Positions 1 to 8,071 of a stretch of DNA of 24,073 nt are shown here, piece after piece. The notes below the pieces were generated by a model, which saw only the letters and a list, made by a program, of their open reading frames with translations, was not told the DNA's origin and did no database searches. The stretch is from Apostichopus californicus (lineage: Eukaryota > Echinodermata > Holothuroidea > Aspidochirotida > Stichopodidae). The position numbers and the translations under genes were made by a program. Location of the stretch: NCBI GenBank assembly GCA_020650975.1, contig JAIPMN010211848.1, forward strand, positions 1-24,073. The letters are read 5' to 3'. Position 1 is the first letter of the stretch. The number at the start of each line of letters is the position of its first letter.

Positions 1-705
1 GTTAATATAAACATGTATGCTTACTTACACAAACACAATCATGTATATACATATATGTTAGGGGGGGGGGGAATTACAAAAACAAAGGAATGGCTACAGC
101 GTACAAAATACAAAATGAAAACTTAAAATCTTAGTAGAGGTTTAGAAGGGATCTAGAAAAGTTGTAACGAAAGGAGTGTACATTATGGTTAGAAGTTAAA
201 CTCTCTGGAATGTAAATTCCATGTGCTGATGGCTCGATAATGCAAGCTTGTCTTCGAAGAAGTTGGCCGATTGCCAGGAAGACAAAGGCGATTGTTTTGA
301 CGTGTGTGGTAATTGTGAACTAGGGAATTCCGAACGAATAAATTAGAAAAACCTAAAGGTAAGAGATTGCTGAAGAAGCGACAGGTGAAGGTTGCAATAT
401 TAACTTTGATTGTGTCATTTAATTTTAACAAGTTAAGGGACTTAAAAAGTGCAGTAGTGTGTTTGCATGGTGCAGAAAAGGTAATGTGTCTGATAGCTCG
501 TTTTTGGAGAACAAATAACTTTCTTACAACGGAGTTAAGAGTGCCCGACCAAGCAAGACTACAGTAGCAGAGAGGGGATAAACACGAGTTAGATAAATAG
601 TACGAAGAATATGTTTCGGCAATATCTTTTTAAGTCTACCGATAATTCCAACACCCCTAGCAACTTGGGAACACGGATGCGGCAAAACGAATCAATTTTT
701 AGACG
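1..705. other. Left flank, no supportable gene
   Basis: No open frame here looks like a protein that I recognise. An 11-base G run lies at 61-71. Short frames exist on both strands but have no motifs and are probably chance. The last ~100 bases may contain further decayed coding sequence of the Polinton that starts just downstream, since the element's polymerase gene would be expected to extend to the left. No terminal inverted repeat of that element could be identified in this stretch. Confidence 0.5.
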
Positions 706-900
706 ATGTGTAAACTCTTGGATCACATCACTTACGGTACGTCGAAGGAAGAGGACAATATCATCATCGGCAAGAAGCATGACATTGTCAGGCAGTGTAT
801 AGGTAAAGTCTACACGGCAGAGACGAAGAAAACGTATCGTATCGTTTACGATAAAAGAGTGATTCAGCCCGACTTGAATACATTACCGTACGGCTACTGA
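706..900 (+). pseudogene. Possible C-terminal remnant of Polinton DNA polymerase B
   Basis: A 64-codon frame ends in a tyrosine-rich tail with the motif VYDKRVIQPDLNTLPYGY, only 51 bases before the packaging ATPase. From general knowledge, polymerase B of Polinton-type elements ends in a tail containing a DKR signature followed by a hydrophobic, Gly/Tyr-rich terminus, and this tail fits that pattern. None of the catalytic polymerase motifs is present and the same frame upstream of 703 is full of stops. If the call is right, the gene has lost almost everything or was truncated by a rearrangement. The assignment rests on a short tail and on location, so it is tentative. It could instead be a small accessory ORF. 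Confidence 0.38.
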
Positions 901-951
901 AACGCTATAAAGAAGGAGCGTTGGTGACATATAGACACAATTACCGACGAG

Positions 952-1629
952 ATGTCGAAGGAAACACTCGATGTCCGATTCAAGCATCCGTTCACGTGTC
1001 TCGTTGCCGGACCAACAGGTAGTGGTAAAACCGTTTGGTTATCCAGATTAATAAAACATCGACAGACGCTGATTGATCCACCGCCAGAGAACATTGTATG
1101 GTTTTACGGTGAATACCAGAAAGTGTACGACGAGATTTTCAAATATTGTCCGAGTGTCAGATTTGTTGAAGATTTACCGGATCGATTTGATGACTACATC
1201 GATCGAAGCAAACCAAATTTATTGATCATCGACGATCTCATTCACGAGACGGACGAGAGAATCGCACAATTGTTTACCAAAGGCAGTCACCATAAAAATG
1301 TATCCATCATTCTCGTGCTTCAGAATTTGTTTCATCAAGGCAAACATTCCAGAACGATCAGTCTCAACAGTCACTACGTCATGCTCTTCAAGAATCCTCG
1401 ATGTGCTTCTGTAGTGCATCACTTTGCTAGACAACTTTTACCGGGCAGTACCAGATTCTTACATGAGGTTTACGAAGAGGCTACGTCACGTCCCTATGGT
1501 TACCTGTTGTTTGACTTTAAGCCAAATAGCGATGAACGCACTCGCTTCCGGACCAACGTTATGCCTGAAGAAGATGGAGATCGCATTACGGTGTATCTCT
1601 TCAATCGAAAAAACCATCGACCTCGATGA
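952..1629 (+). CDS. Polinton/Maverick packaging ATPase (A32/FtsK-HerA type)
   Basis: This 225-residue P-loop ATPase should drive packaging of element DNA into capsids, as related ATPases do in Polintons, adintoviruses and large DNA viruses. The Walker A motif GPTGSGKT is at residues 20-27. The Walker B strand with its acidic pair (LLIIDDL) is at 90-96. A conserved segment with LVLQNLF and later LFKNPR lies at about 121-150. Length is typical of the family and the frame has no stop or frameshift, unlike its neighbours. The ATG at 952 is chosen because it gives the usual short leader before the first beta strand. The next ORF appears to overlap its 3' end by ~55 bases, consistent with compact virus-like packing. 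Whether it is still expressed cannot be told from sequence. Confidence 0.88.
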   Translation: MSKETLDVRFKHPFTCLVAGPTGSGKTVWLSRLIKHRQTLIDPPPENIVWFYGEYQKVYDEIFKYCPSVRFVEDLPDRFDDYIDRSKPNLLIIDDLIHETDERIAQLFTKGSHHKNVSIILVLQNLFHQGKHSRTISLNSHYVMLFKNPRCASVVHHFARQLLPGSTRFLHEVYEEATSRPYGYLLFDFKPNSDERTRFRTNVMPEEDGDRITVYLFNRKNHRPR

Positions 1630-1987
1630 CCGAGTCTTGCGTGTACTTTGCGATACGCTCGTTCGTCGGTGATTACGCTTGATACCTGATGTCGCACAGG
1701 ATGGACTCACAGAACGCATTTGTTTCATTGCCGAGTTTGTGGATCATCAAGACGATTATCTGTCACTCTTGAAGGAAGTCGTCATGATTGATTTTCAACA
1801 ATTGGAAGCGGCGTTCTTTCTCGACGAAAACGTGACCATCACACACGTCGCCGTGTTCATCATGTATATGGTAGATATGCTCATTCTCAACGGTGTGATC
1901 GGACCGACCAATTACCACCAGTGGTTTCGTGTAGATAGACCCATGATTAGACGGTTCCGTGGACGCCTCGTACCTTTCAGGTCATAA
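1574..1987 (+). pseudogene. Small Polinton accessory ORF with in-frame stop; possible Bcl-2-like protein
   Basis: One reading frame runs from an ATG at 1574, inside the ATPase 3' end, to the stop ending at 1987. It is interrupted by a TGA at 1670-1672. After the stop the protein is rich in helix formers and holds a hydrophobic stretch, DENVTITHVAVFIMYMVDML, followed by a Trp-containing C-terminal segment (NYHQWF). That hydrophobic stretch resembles the shape of a Bcl-2 BH1 region (acidic residue, then a T/W position, then an aromatic-hydrophobic helix), and a shorter LSLLKEVVMIDF segment could be BH3-like. Bcl-2-like apoptosis inhibitors are known from several animal DNA viruses. This is an inference from pattern alone. 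The frame may equally be an unrelated element-specific protein. The TGA could come from a CGA codon by transition. Confidence 0.4.
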
Positions 1988-2027
1988 AACAACATATCAA
2001 ACACGCTTCGTGCCATTTCATGATAGG

Positions 2028-2339
2028 ATGGAGAGGATTCGAGATCAATTCCCCCTTTTAGAACACTTAGCCCACTGTTCACCACCAAAACGTTCAACTG
2101 TCTTGAAGAACTTTCATCCAAAACTGTTGCTTACCCTCTGTGAATGTGCGTTGAACATCTTACACGGAAACGTGCCTTTGAATAACCAACAAGAAAAACG
2201 ACTCAAGCGGCACAAGCATTGTCTTCGTCTACTAGCTGATCGCCAGGTTTCGAGAGGCAAAAAGAAGAAAGCGCTTCACCAACGAGGAAGTGGGGCATTT
2301 CTCCAGTCAATGTTAGAAGCCGTGCTACGTTTGCTATAA
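2028..2339 (+). CDS. Polinton-associated small protein with basic tail (possible pX-like core protein)
   Basis: A 103-residue protein if the ATG at 2028 is used; the frame stays open back to 1959 without another ATG. It starts with an amphipathic helical region, then has a conserved-looking centre around residues 39-49 (TLCECALNILH), followed by a highly basic stretch (RGKKKKALHQRG) and a short hydrophobic C terminus. Small proteins of this form recur in Polinton and adintovirus-like elements. A basic tail followed by a hydrophobic end has been compared with adenovirus core peptide X, which condenses DNA in the virion. That comparison is from general knowledge and not proven here. The stop at 2337-2339 is one base from the next ATG, so the genes are back to back. 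No lesion is visible. Confidence 0.6.
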   Translation: MERIRDQFPLLEHLAHCSPPKRSTVLKNFHPKLLLTLCECALNILHGNVPLNNQQEKRLKRHKHCLRLLADRQVSRGKKKKALHQRGSGAFLQSMLEAVLRLL

Positions 2340-2340
2340 G

Positions 2341-3104
2341 ATGGACTATGGAAGGAAAATGATTCTCGTGCCACAGGGAAGTACTGTCGGTAAATCCGAT
2401 GAGACGGTAGAGACGTTGAAACACATTCAGCAGCTACTGGAAGAAAAAGCATCACCGGACACACAACAATATCGACGTCTCGATGATGTCATTAAGCTAT
2501 TTTATCCCAGATGGATTTGACGGAAGAAGAGAAAGCGCAAGCCATACAGAGACAGCGCCTGTTTCAGAGACAAGGCAGAGAAGATGAACCATCACATGAT
2601 GTACAGACCGATGCAGACATACTACTCTTCGAGACGATTATAGGAAGTGTCCCGAAAACATTTCAGGCAAAAGCAGAAAAGCTGGTTCGCTTCCTCACAG
2701 ATCACCATATCAAGTGGTTACCCACCGGAGAATTAATTGGGACGCACAGTCATAGCATACCGAGTACTCATATTGTAGACTTGGTCAACGATCTCCTGCG
2801 ACACAGGAAAACCGTGAAGCCAAACGGGCGGGAAGCATTAGCACAACAGCTGAGTGATACCAATATCCCTCGTGAACTCGTCGGTAATGAAGAGCGATGG
2901 CGTAACATCACCAAAATCTCTGTGAACCAACCGTCATCCAAAGGACGTCAACGTCGAAAGAGTAGTGATGCTACACATTTTTTATGGTGTATCACAATGG
3001 GAGAAATATTAAGTGCGACGTACCTTGACGGTTTCTCAGATCACTTTAGAACGACATGGCATTCATGCAAAGTCGGCCTTTCGTACAAACTTAGAGTAGA
3101 CTGA
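2341..3104 (+). pseudogene. Conserved Polinton gene of unknown function, split by a frameshift
   Basis: An ATG at 2341 opens a 59-codon frame containing the motif KMILVPQ near its start and a predicted helix, closing with TGA at 2518-2520. A second frame, from an ATG at 2511, overlaps it by 10 bases and runs to 3104. This second part holds SVPKTFQAKAEKLVRFL at about residues 47-63, a NIPRELVGNEERW block near residues 122-134 and, between them, HIVDLVNDLLRHRK. I recognise this combination as a recurrent Polinton/adintovirus-type protein normally encoded in one piece, so the switch near 2505-2520 is read as a frameshift. The last ~60 residues look less conserved and may be a shifted or drifted end. 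Function is unknown; a minor virion role is a guess. Confidence 0.55.
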
Positions 3105-3122
3105 AGCAAATCCGTTGTCTCT

Positions 3123-4231
3123 GTGCCTGCTGCAGTGGTAAGATCGTCACCGATGTCGACGGACTCGCTAGCGACCATTCTTCGCGATCTCTACTACAAC
3201 GCTTTGCATCCCGCTGATTACAAAACCTTAAATGCCCTACTTCGTCACGCCAGGAAGCGAAGACCAAACACGAAGTTACAAGAGGTCAAAGCGTGGTTGA
3301 GGACACAGGACCTTTACACGTTACACAAACCGAGCCGAAAGCGTTACAGCCGCAATCGCATCTACGTCAAAGGGATAGATGATCAGTGGCAAGCCGATCT
3401 CGTTGACTTCAGACAGCTCTCTCGTCAAAATCGTGGTATTAAATATCTACTGACGTGCATCGACATTTTCTCTAAATATGCATGGGTCATTCCTCTTATG
3501 GATAAGAAGGGTACATCTCTGAAAAGGGCCTTCCGGGATATTTTGAAAGATGGACGTCAACCTCGAAAGTTACAAATTGATAAGGGATCCGAATTTTTCA
3601 ACCGGCAGGTCAAACATTTCTTGAAAGAGATTCATCTGTTCGCCACACACAACGAGACCAAAGCAAGTGTCGTGGAAAGATTCAACAGGACCTTCAAGGA
3701 GAAAATGTGGAAGTACTTTACGGCAAACCATACGATGGTCTATGTCGATGTGTTACCTAAACTGGTGAACAGCTACAACCGTGCGTATCATCGCAATATC
3801 GGACGATCCCCCGAGGTGGTGACCAGTAAGAATGAACTCGACGTGTGGCGCACATTGTATCTACGTCAGACTTCACAACAGCCACCGGTCTTTCGATTTG
3901 ACGTTGGTGATAAAGTACGACTGAGCATGACGGTCCTACATTCCGTAAAGGCTACTTACCTTGATAGACGGAAGAAATTGTTACGGTGAGCGAAAGACTA
4001 CCGAGACGTCCAACCGTATATCGCCTCGAGGATTGGCATGGTGATGAGATCCAAGGGACGTTTTAGGAAACGGAAATTCAACGTGTCGACAAACATGATA
4101 TGGACGTGTACAAAGTGGAGAGAGTGTTACGGCGTCGCAGAAAGCAAGACGGTAAGATGGAATATTTCCTCAAATGGACCGGTTATCCTTCAAAGTTCAA
4201 TAGTTGGACGGATCAATTCATAAATTTGTAA
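3123..4231 (+). pseudogene. Polinton retroviral-type integrase with C-terminal chromodomain, disrupted
   Basis: The integrase inserts element DNA into the host genome. The first 288 codons (3123-3989; first ATG at 3153) carry the RVE catalytic fold. The first Asp is in QADLVDF (residue 92), the second in QIDKGSEF (153) and the Glu in VVERFNRT (185). The family usually has 35 residues between the second Asp and the Glu; here there are 31. After about 3920-3970 the coding signal moves to another frame, which contains a TAG at 4064-4066. It ends in a chromodomain at ~4109-4228 with the motifs YKVERVL and EYFLKWTGYP, stopping at 4229-4231. Chromodomains on Polinton and LTR-element integrases are thought to guide target choice. 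At least one frameshift and one stop make it non-functional as written. Confidence 0.85.
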
Positions 4232-4292
4232 CATACTGGGTTCAGCTTCACATCGACACCGACGTTGGAAGAAAACGGATTGATGCGGCATC

Positions 4293-4703
4293 ATGGACAG
4301 TTTTTACGTCACACTACCTAGTAACAGTTCTCTGGATATTTATCCGGATAACTCATTGACTCACTACTTCACGCAATTGAGCAAACCGTTAACTCTCCAA
4401 GGTGCTTGGGAAGTAGCACTCTCCAGAATTTCTTACCCTCGCTCATGGTATGGTATCGAATCCCATCATAGTACCTTTCGGTATCGCATGCGTCCGAACC
4501 AATCATTTACCAGTGTGACCTTCAAAGACTTTCGAACGAGCGAAGAGCCACATCGCGACATCATGGACTGGTTCCGTTGTTCGTTACAACATACGGCAAT
4601 TACAATCACTGAGCTCTCATGTGTGTGGACATTACTGTTTGTATTATCTCTTACATCGGTGCCGTGGACAACGTATGGAGGATATCGTAGGCAGGTTTAC
4701 TGA
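4293..4703 (+). pseudogene. N-terminal part of a Polinton structural protein (possible penton/minor capsid)
   Basis: A 136-codon frame begins 61 bases after the integrase stop. Its first ~50 residues (MDSFYVTLPSNSSLDIYPDN, then a strand-rich part ending SRISYPRSWYG) match a start that recurs in uncharacterised virion-type proteins of Polintons, with YP(H/R)(T/S)W as a signature. Related full-length proteins run to several hundred residues. From about residue 80 onward the sequence loses this character, and the frame simply ends at 4703, so the gene looks truncated or frameshifted. A jelly-roll penton or minor capsid role is inferred from the family's occurrence beside capsid genes and is not shown by a catalytic motif. 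Confidence 0.5.
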
Positions 4704-4735
4704 GGACGTTCACCGTAATGATCGAGATGTATATG

Positions 4736-5044
4736 ACTTCATCAATCCATAGCTTTGACGATTGATCATTTCAATGTACACTATTTCATGTGTTTACCAA
4801 GTTGTTGTTCTAAACAAAATCATGCATGATTTTATGTGTTTACCAATTTTTTGTTGTTGTTCAAAATGATACGATGAAGTGCTAGTATCCGAAATGAATT
4901 TCGTTGGAACGGGTTCCCGACCGTCTCCTCGCCGTTATGGTAAAACGATAACCAAAGTAGTGATGCACTCAACGTATTATTCACCTGTAGTTTCTTAGTT
5001 GATGTGATGCCGTGTTGCTCTCGAATTAAAAACAAACTGTACAA
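4736..5044. other. Gene-free spacer with 18-bp palindrome and 13-bp duplication
   Basis: No coding signal is seen. A perfect palindrome, AAAATCATGCATGATTTT, sits at 4816-4833. It is flanked on each side by a copy of ATGTGTTTACCAA (starting at 4787 and 4834) followed by a TTGTTGTTC-type run. The arrangement could be a short duplication or the remains of an element end. No function can be assigned. Confidence 0.5.
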
Positions 5045-5061
5045 CCCTGGTAGAAATTCCA
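5045..5061 (+). repeat. Left terminal inverted repeat
   Basis: CCCTGGTAGAAATTCCA. It matches the right end in inverted orientation at 16 of 17 bases; the one difference is A versus G at position 8. The next bases, GTAGAACCC, can pair with GGTTCTAC ~25 bases on, giving a small subterminal hairpin. Confidence 0.6.
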
Positions 5062-5223
5062 GTAGAACCCAGTTAAAAAATCAACAAGGTTCTACTAGAG
5101 CCTACTATGTTTAACTGGTTTTTAACTGTGTTTAACTGGGTCTTACTGGGTTCCAGCTGGGCTATGCTGTACATGAGCTAGGTTCAACTGGGTTTACACA
5201 ATGTTCAACTGGGTTTGTTCAGG

Positions 5224-5545
5224 CCCAACTGAATTTGAACTATGTTTGAGCTGATCCAGTTGGGCTTCAACTAGGTTTCACTGGTTTTTGCACTAGCCCA
5301 ACTGGGTTTCAACTATGTTGACTGGTGAACTTGTCCTGTTGGGGTTGAACTAGGTTTCATTGGTTTTGCACTGGCCCAACTGGGTTTGGACTATTGGCTG
5401 GTGAACTGACCCAGCTGGGATTTAACTAGGTTTCACTGGTTTGCACAAGCCCAATTGGGTTTGAACTATGTTTACTGGTGAACTTGCCCTGTTGGGGTTG
5501 AACTAGGTTTCACACTGGCCCAACTGGGTTTGGACTATGTTGACT
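5224..5545 (+). repeat. ~75-bp tandem repeat array (left arm)
   Basis: Units beginning with CCCAACTG start at about 5224, 5297, 5375, 5450 and 5519, giving spacings of 73, 78, 75 and 69 bases. Each unit contains shorter internal words: AACTGGGTTT, AACTA(G/T)GTTT and ACTGG. Looser copies of the same words extend left to about 5060. Non-coding; the repeat lies inside the left end of the inverted-repeat element. Confidence 0.8.
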
Positions 5546-7648
5546 GCTTTTATTTTAGGCGTAATTATCGAATGTTAGTTCGTAAGCAGTAACCGTATCG
5601 TAATATATCGAAAATGCTTAACTAGCCAACTTATGAGGGGTGTAAAATAAATCTTTGTCATATTTATCACAGTTATGATTAAACGATTGAACTTTTGTAC
5701 CGCAATGATTAAAAATATGAAATATTTACTATATAATAAATTTGAAAAAAATATGTTATACTTTGTTCGGCGATTTGAACAATTGGTAGGCAAAATGCCT
5801 TCCTAGTGCTAAATAGTATGATCCGACTAATTTTGAACTTTGACATTTGTCTTGCGTTAGGCTAAATTTATAAATTCCGAATCCGCAAACCACAAACGCA
5901 AACAGAAGCTTCGCAGAATCGCATTTGTTACCGATTTTGCCAACAATTTCAAATAATTACCGCGGCTAAGTTCCCTCCTTTGTGATCTTGCAGTATCTTT
6001 ATATTATTGTTACATACTTGTAACGTTATAATTGATTGTAAACGTGCTCTTTATCATAAATATTTGAATTGAACAGAAACTTTGTATATAGTGACCTAGG
6101 ACTATAGTATAGGCTAGGTCTAACAAACCGGTTCCCTACTAGGTATACTACTACATGGTACATTTAATAATGTTAGACATATCCTAACGTTATAGTTGAC
6201 TAGCTTATAGGGGCCTAACCTACAGTAGTTATACTCAAGTTAACACCTATATTTAGCCGCATGATTTTAGGAAAGCTATTGTCAACTAGCGAACATAATG
6301 GCAACTTCTTAAGGTGTCACAAACAAAAGAGGCTCACAGATATTTCAAAATTTACGCAATTGCCTTGATTGTTGTTTCAAACATGAAGTGTCCTATTGGC
6401 ATAATAACATACTTTGCAAAAGTCATTAGTGAAGTATACAGCATACACGTATATGCTACAAATGTGAGGATGCCCTACACTGAACATTATGAACATATGA
6501 TTAAACTATCAATCTAATTTTAAGTGAGGCTTCATTAGTACAGTGTAAGATGGTCAGCTCTTACATAAAGTTTTGTTTTGTACCATAGTTTTACTTGTTT
6601 ATTAGTGCACTGTGCAGTGCTCACTGTACAGAGGGCTATACATGTGTACAGTATATTTGTATGTTGTCTTGTGTCAGCAAAAGGGTTGATTAACAACTCT
6701 CTTTCTTCTGGGATGCTAGGCAACTATCTTGTTCTTCCTTGAAATAGCCCTCACAGGAAATGGGGTCTGTGTGTATATATTTTAGGAACAAAGGAGTGTT
6801 GTGAGGGTATAGGTAGTTAGGCAGTTGGCTATGAGTATCTGAGCAAGGCAGTTGTAAAAGAAGAGAAAGATAGTTTAATGGCTAGATAGTTTGTTTTAAA
6901 CCTTAATTTACATAGTTCAAGTTACTGTAGACCTTATTATTTTATGGAAGTTGTGATACTCAAATGACAGTCTGGGACACTATTTATTATAAAGGATACT
7001 ATTTACTATAAAGGATATTATTTTACAATAAAGGATATTCCGGGACACCATCACTTATAAAGGACATTATTTTACTATTTACAAAAGATATTGACATTAT
7101 TTTACTGAAAGGATACCCTGGAACACTAATTCATATAAATTAAAGGATACTATTTTGTTGGGATCGGACATACCATTTATTGGGAATCAACTATACTGAT
7201 GTCGTAGAATATCTGATGTCGTGGACGATCTGAGGTCGTAGAATACTTGATGTCACCAGCAGGCCAACTCACCAGAACAGACTTTTATATTAAGTGTATT
7301 TCTTTACATTTTGGGTGCGCACCTCACCACTGTAAGTTATTTCATTTAATTCTTTGACTGATCCAAGATCAGCTGTACATTGTTTGTTATTCATAATTAT
7401 AATTTCTTTTGATCCAATCCAGTTGAGTTCTCCATTTTTTTTATGTGTCTTGCTCTGTGTTTGGTCATCACACCAAACCCAGAGTTCTCTGATCAAGAAC
7501 AAACATTTATTTTCAGTGGCTAACACCCTAACACATACAGTATAGATCTACTGTAAAATAATGAAAACTTCTTATAGTGTGGTGTTATATTGTGTAGATA
7601 ACACCACTTGAGAATCCCAGTTCAAACTATTTAAAAATATAAGCAGTA
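5546..7648. other. Interior of the inverted-repeat element, no gene seen
   Basis: AT-rich sequence with only short ORFs (60-80 codons) that lack motifs or plausible composition on either strand. No transposase catalytic motif was recognised. Apart from the degenerate repeats listed separately, nothing supportable is present. Confidence 0.6.
6960..7160 (+). repeat. Degenerate ~20-30-bp AT-rich repeats (ATAAAGGATATTA type)
   Basis: The core TATAAAGGATA(C/T)TATTT recurs about six times at irregular spacing, with GGGACAC or GGAACAC words between some copies. At 7199-7256 a second short repeat, GATGTCGTAGAATA, recurs about three to four times. Both lie inside the inverted-repeat element and neither has coding signal. 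Confidence 0.6.
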
Positions 7649-7866
7649 AAACATAGTTCACCCAGTTTAACCCAGCAAAACATAGTTCACCCAGTTGAAC
7701 CCAGTAAAATATAGTTGAACCAGTTGGACCCAGTAAAACATAGTTGATCCAGTAAAACATAGTTGAACCAGTTGGACCCAGTAAAACATAGTTGAACCAG
7801 TTGGACCCAGTAAACATAGTTGAACCAGTTGGACCCAGTAAAACATAGTTGAACCAGTTGGGAACC
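7649..7866 (+). repeat. 29-bp tandem repeat array (right arm)
   Basis: About eight units with core ATAGTTGAACCAGTTGGACC and then CAGTAAAAC. One unit is shortened to roughly 19 bases and one lacks an A. The central units are nearly identical, which suggests recent expansion by slippage or unequal exchange. The word set is the reverse complement of that in the left array (TTCAACTAT, AACTGG), so the arrays are diverged inverted partners. Confidence 0.85.
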
Positions 7867-7950
7867 CCAGTTCACCCATTTCAACCTAGTTCAAATTTGG
7901 GCCAATTTCCGTTTAGAAAATTCCAGTTGAACCCAGTTCAAAAGTTCAAA

Positions 7951-7967
7951 TGGAATTTCCACCAGGG
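7951..7967 (-). repeat. Right terminal inverted repeat
   Basis: Read on the minus strand this is CCCTGGTGGAAATTCCA. Its inner GAAATTCCA can pair with TGGAATTTTC (minus strand) about 30 bases further in, so this end also folds back on itself. Confidence 0.6.
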
Positions 7968-8071
7968 AACACATCGCTTTTGTTCTCATTTTGACCTTGT
8001 GTTTTACCCACACATGTCCAACGTGTCTAGGGGTCAACCTATGTCCTATCATAGGTCACAAATGCTAGAGT

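Larger units (their letters stand above)
706..4735 (+). mobile_element. Degraded Polinton (Maverick/adintovirus-like) segment
   Basis: Seven collinear + strand gene remnants with one- to sixty-base gaps or overlaps include the two hallmark genes, packaging ATPase and chromodomain integrase. That co-occurrence defines Polintons. A complete element is about 15-20 kb and adds polymerase B, protease, major capsid and long terminal inverted repeats. None of these is present here apart from a possible polymerase tail. The segment is visibly richer in G+C than the AT-rich flanks. The true element edges could not be placed; the limits given are those of recognisable coding sequence. Several genes carry stops or frameshifts, so this copy is inactive. 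Confidence 0.82.
5045..7967. mobile_element. Non-autonomous DNA transposon with minisatellite-bearing inverted ends
   Basis: The left end CCCTGGTAGAAATTCCA (5045-5061) matches the reverse complement of the right end (7951-7967) at 16 of 17 positions. Immediately inside each end is a tandem array built of AACTGG / TTCAACTA words: about 75-bp units on the left and 29-bp units on the right. The right array reads as the reverse complement of the left word set. The interior has only short, motif-free ORFs, so no transposase was found. An obvious target-site duplication was not seen next to the outermost CCC/GGG. The organisation recalls foldback-type elements, but the superfamily is not assigned. 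The frames across the right array (repeating Tyr-Trp-Val-Gln type peptides on the minus strand) are repeat translations, not genes. Confidence 0.6.

Noticed and set aside
1219-1728. Several 65-82 codon frames on the minus strand or in other frames over the ATPase
   Set aside because: Shadows of the ATPase coding sequence. Only the end of one plus frame (from 1574) was kept, because it continues into the next gene.
7572-7884. Three overlapping minus-strand frames of 65-81 codons with repeating Tyr-Trp-Val-Gln-Leu type peptides
   Set aside because: They are translations of the 29-bp tandem array in all frames. The unit length is not a multiple of three, which explains why several frames stay open.
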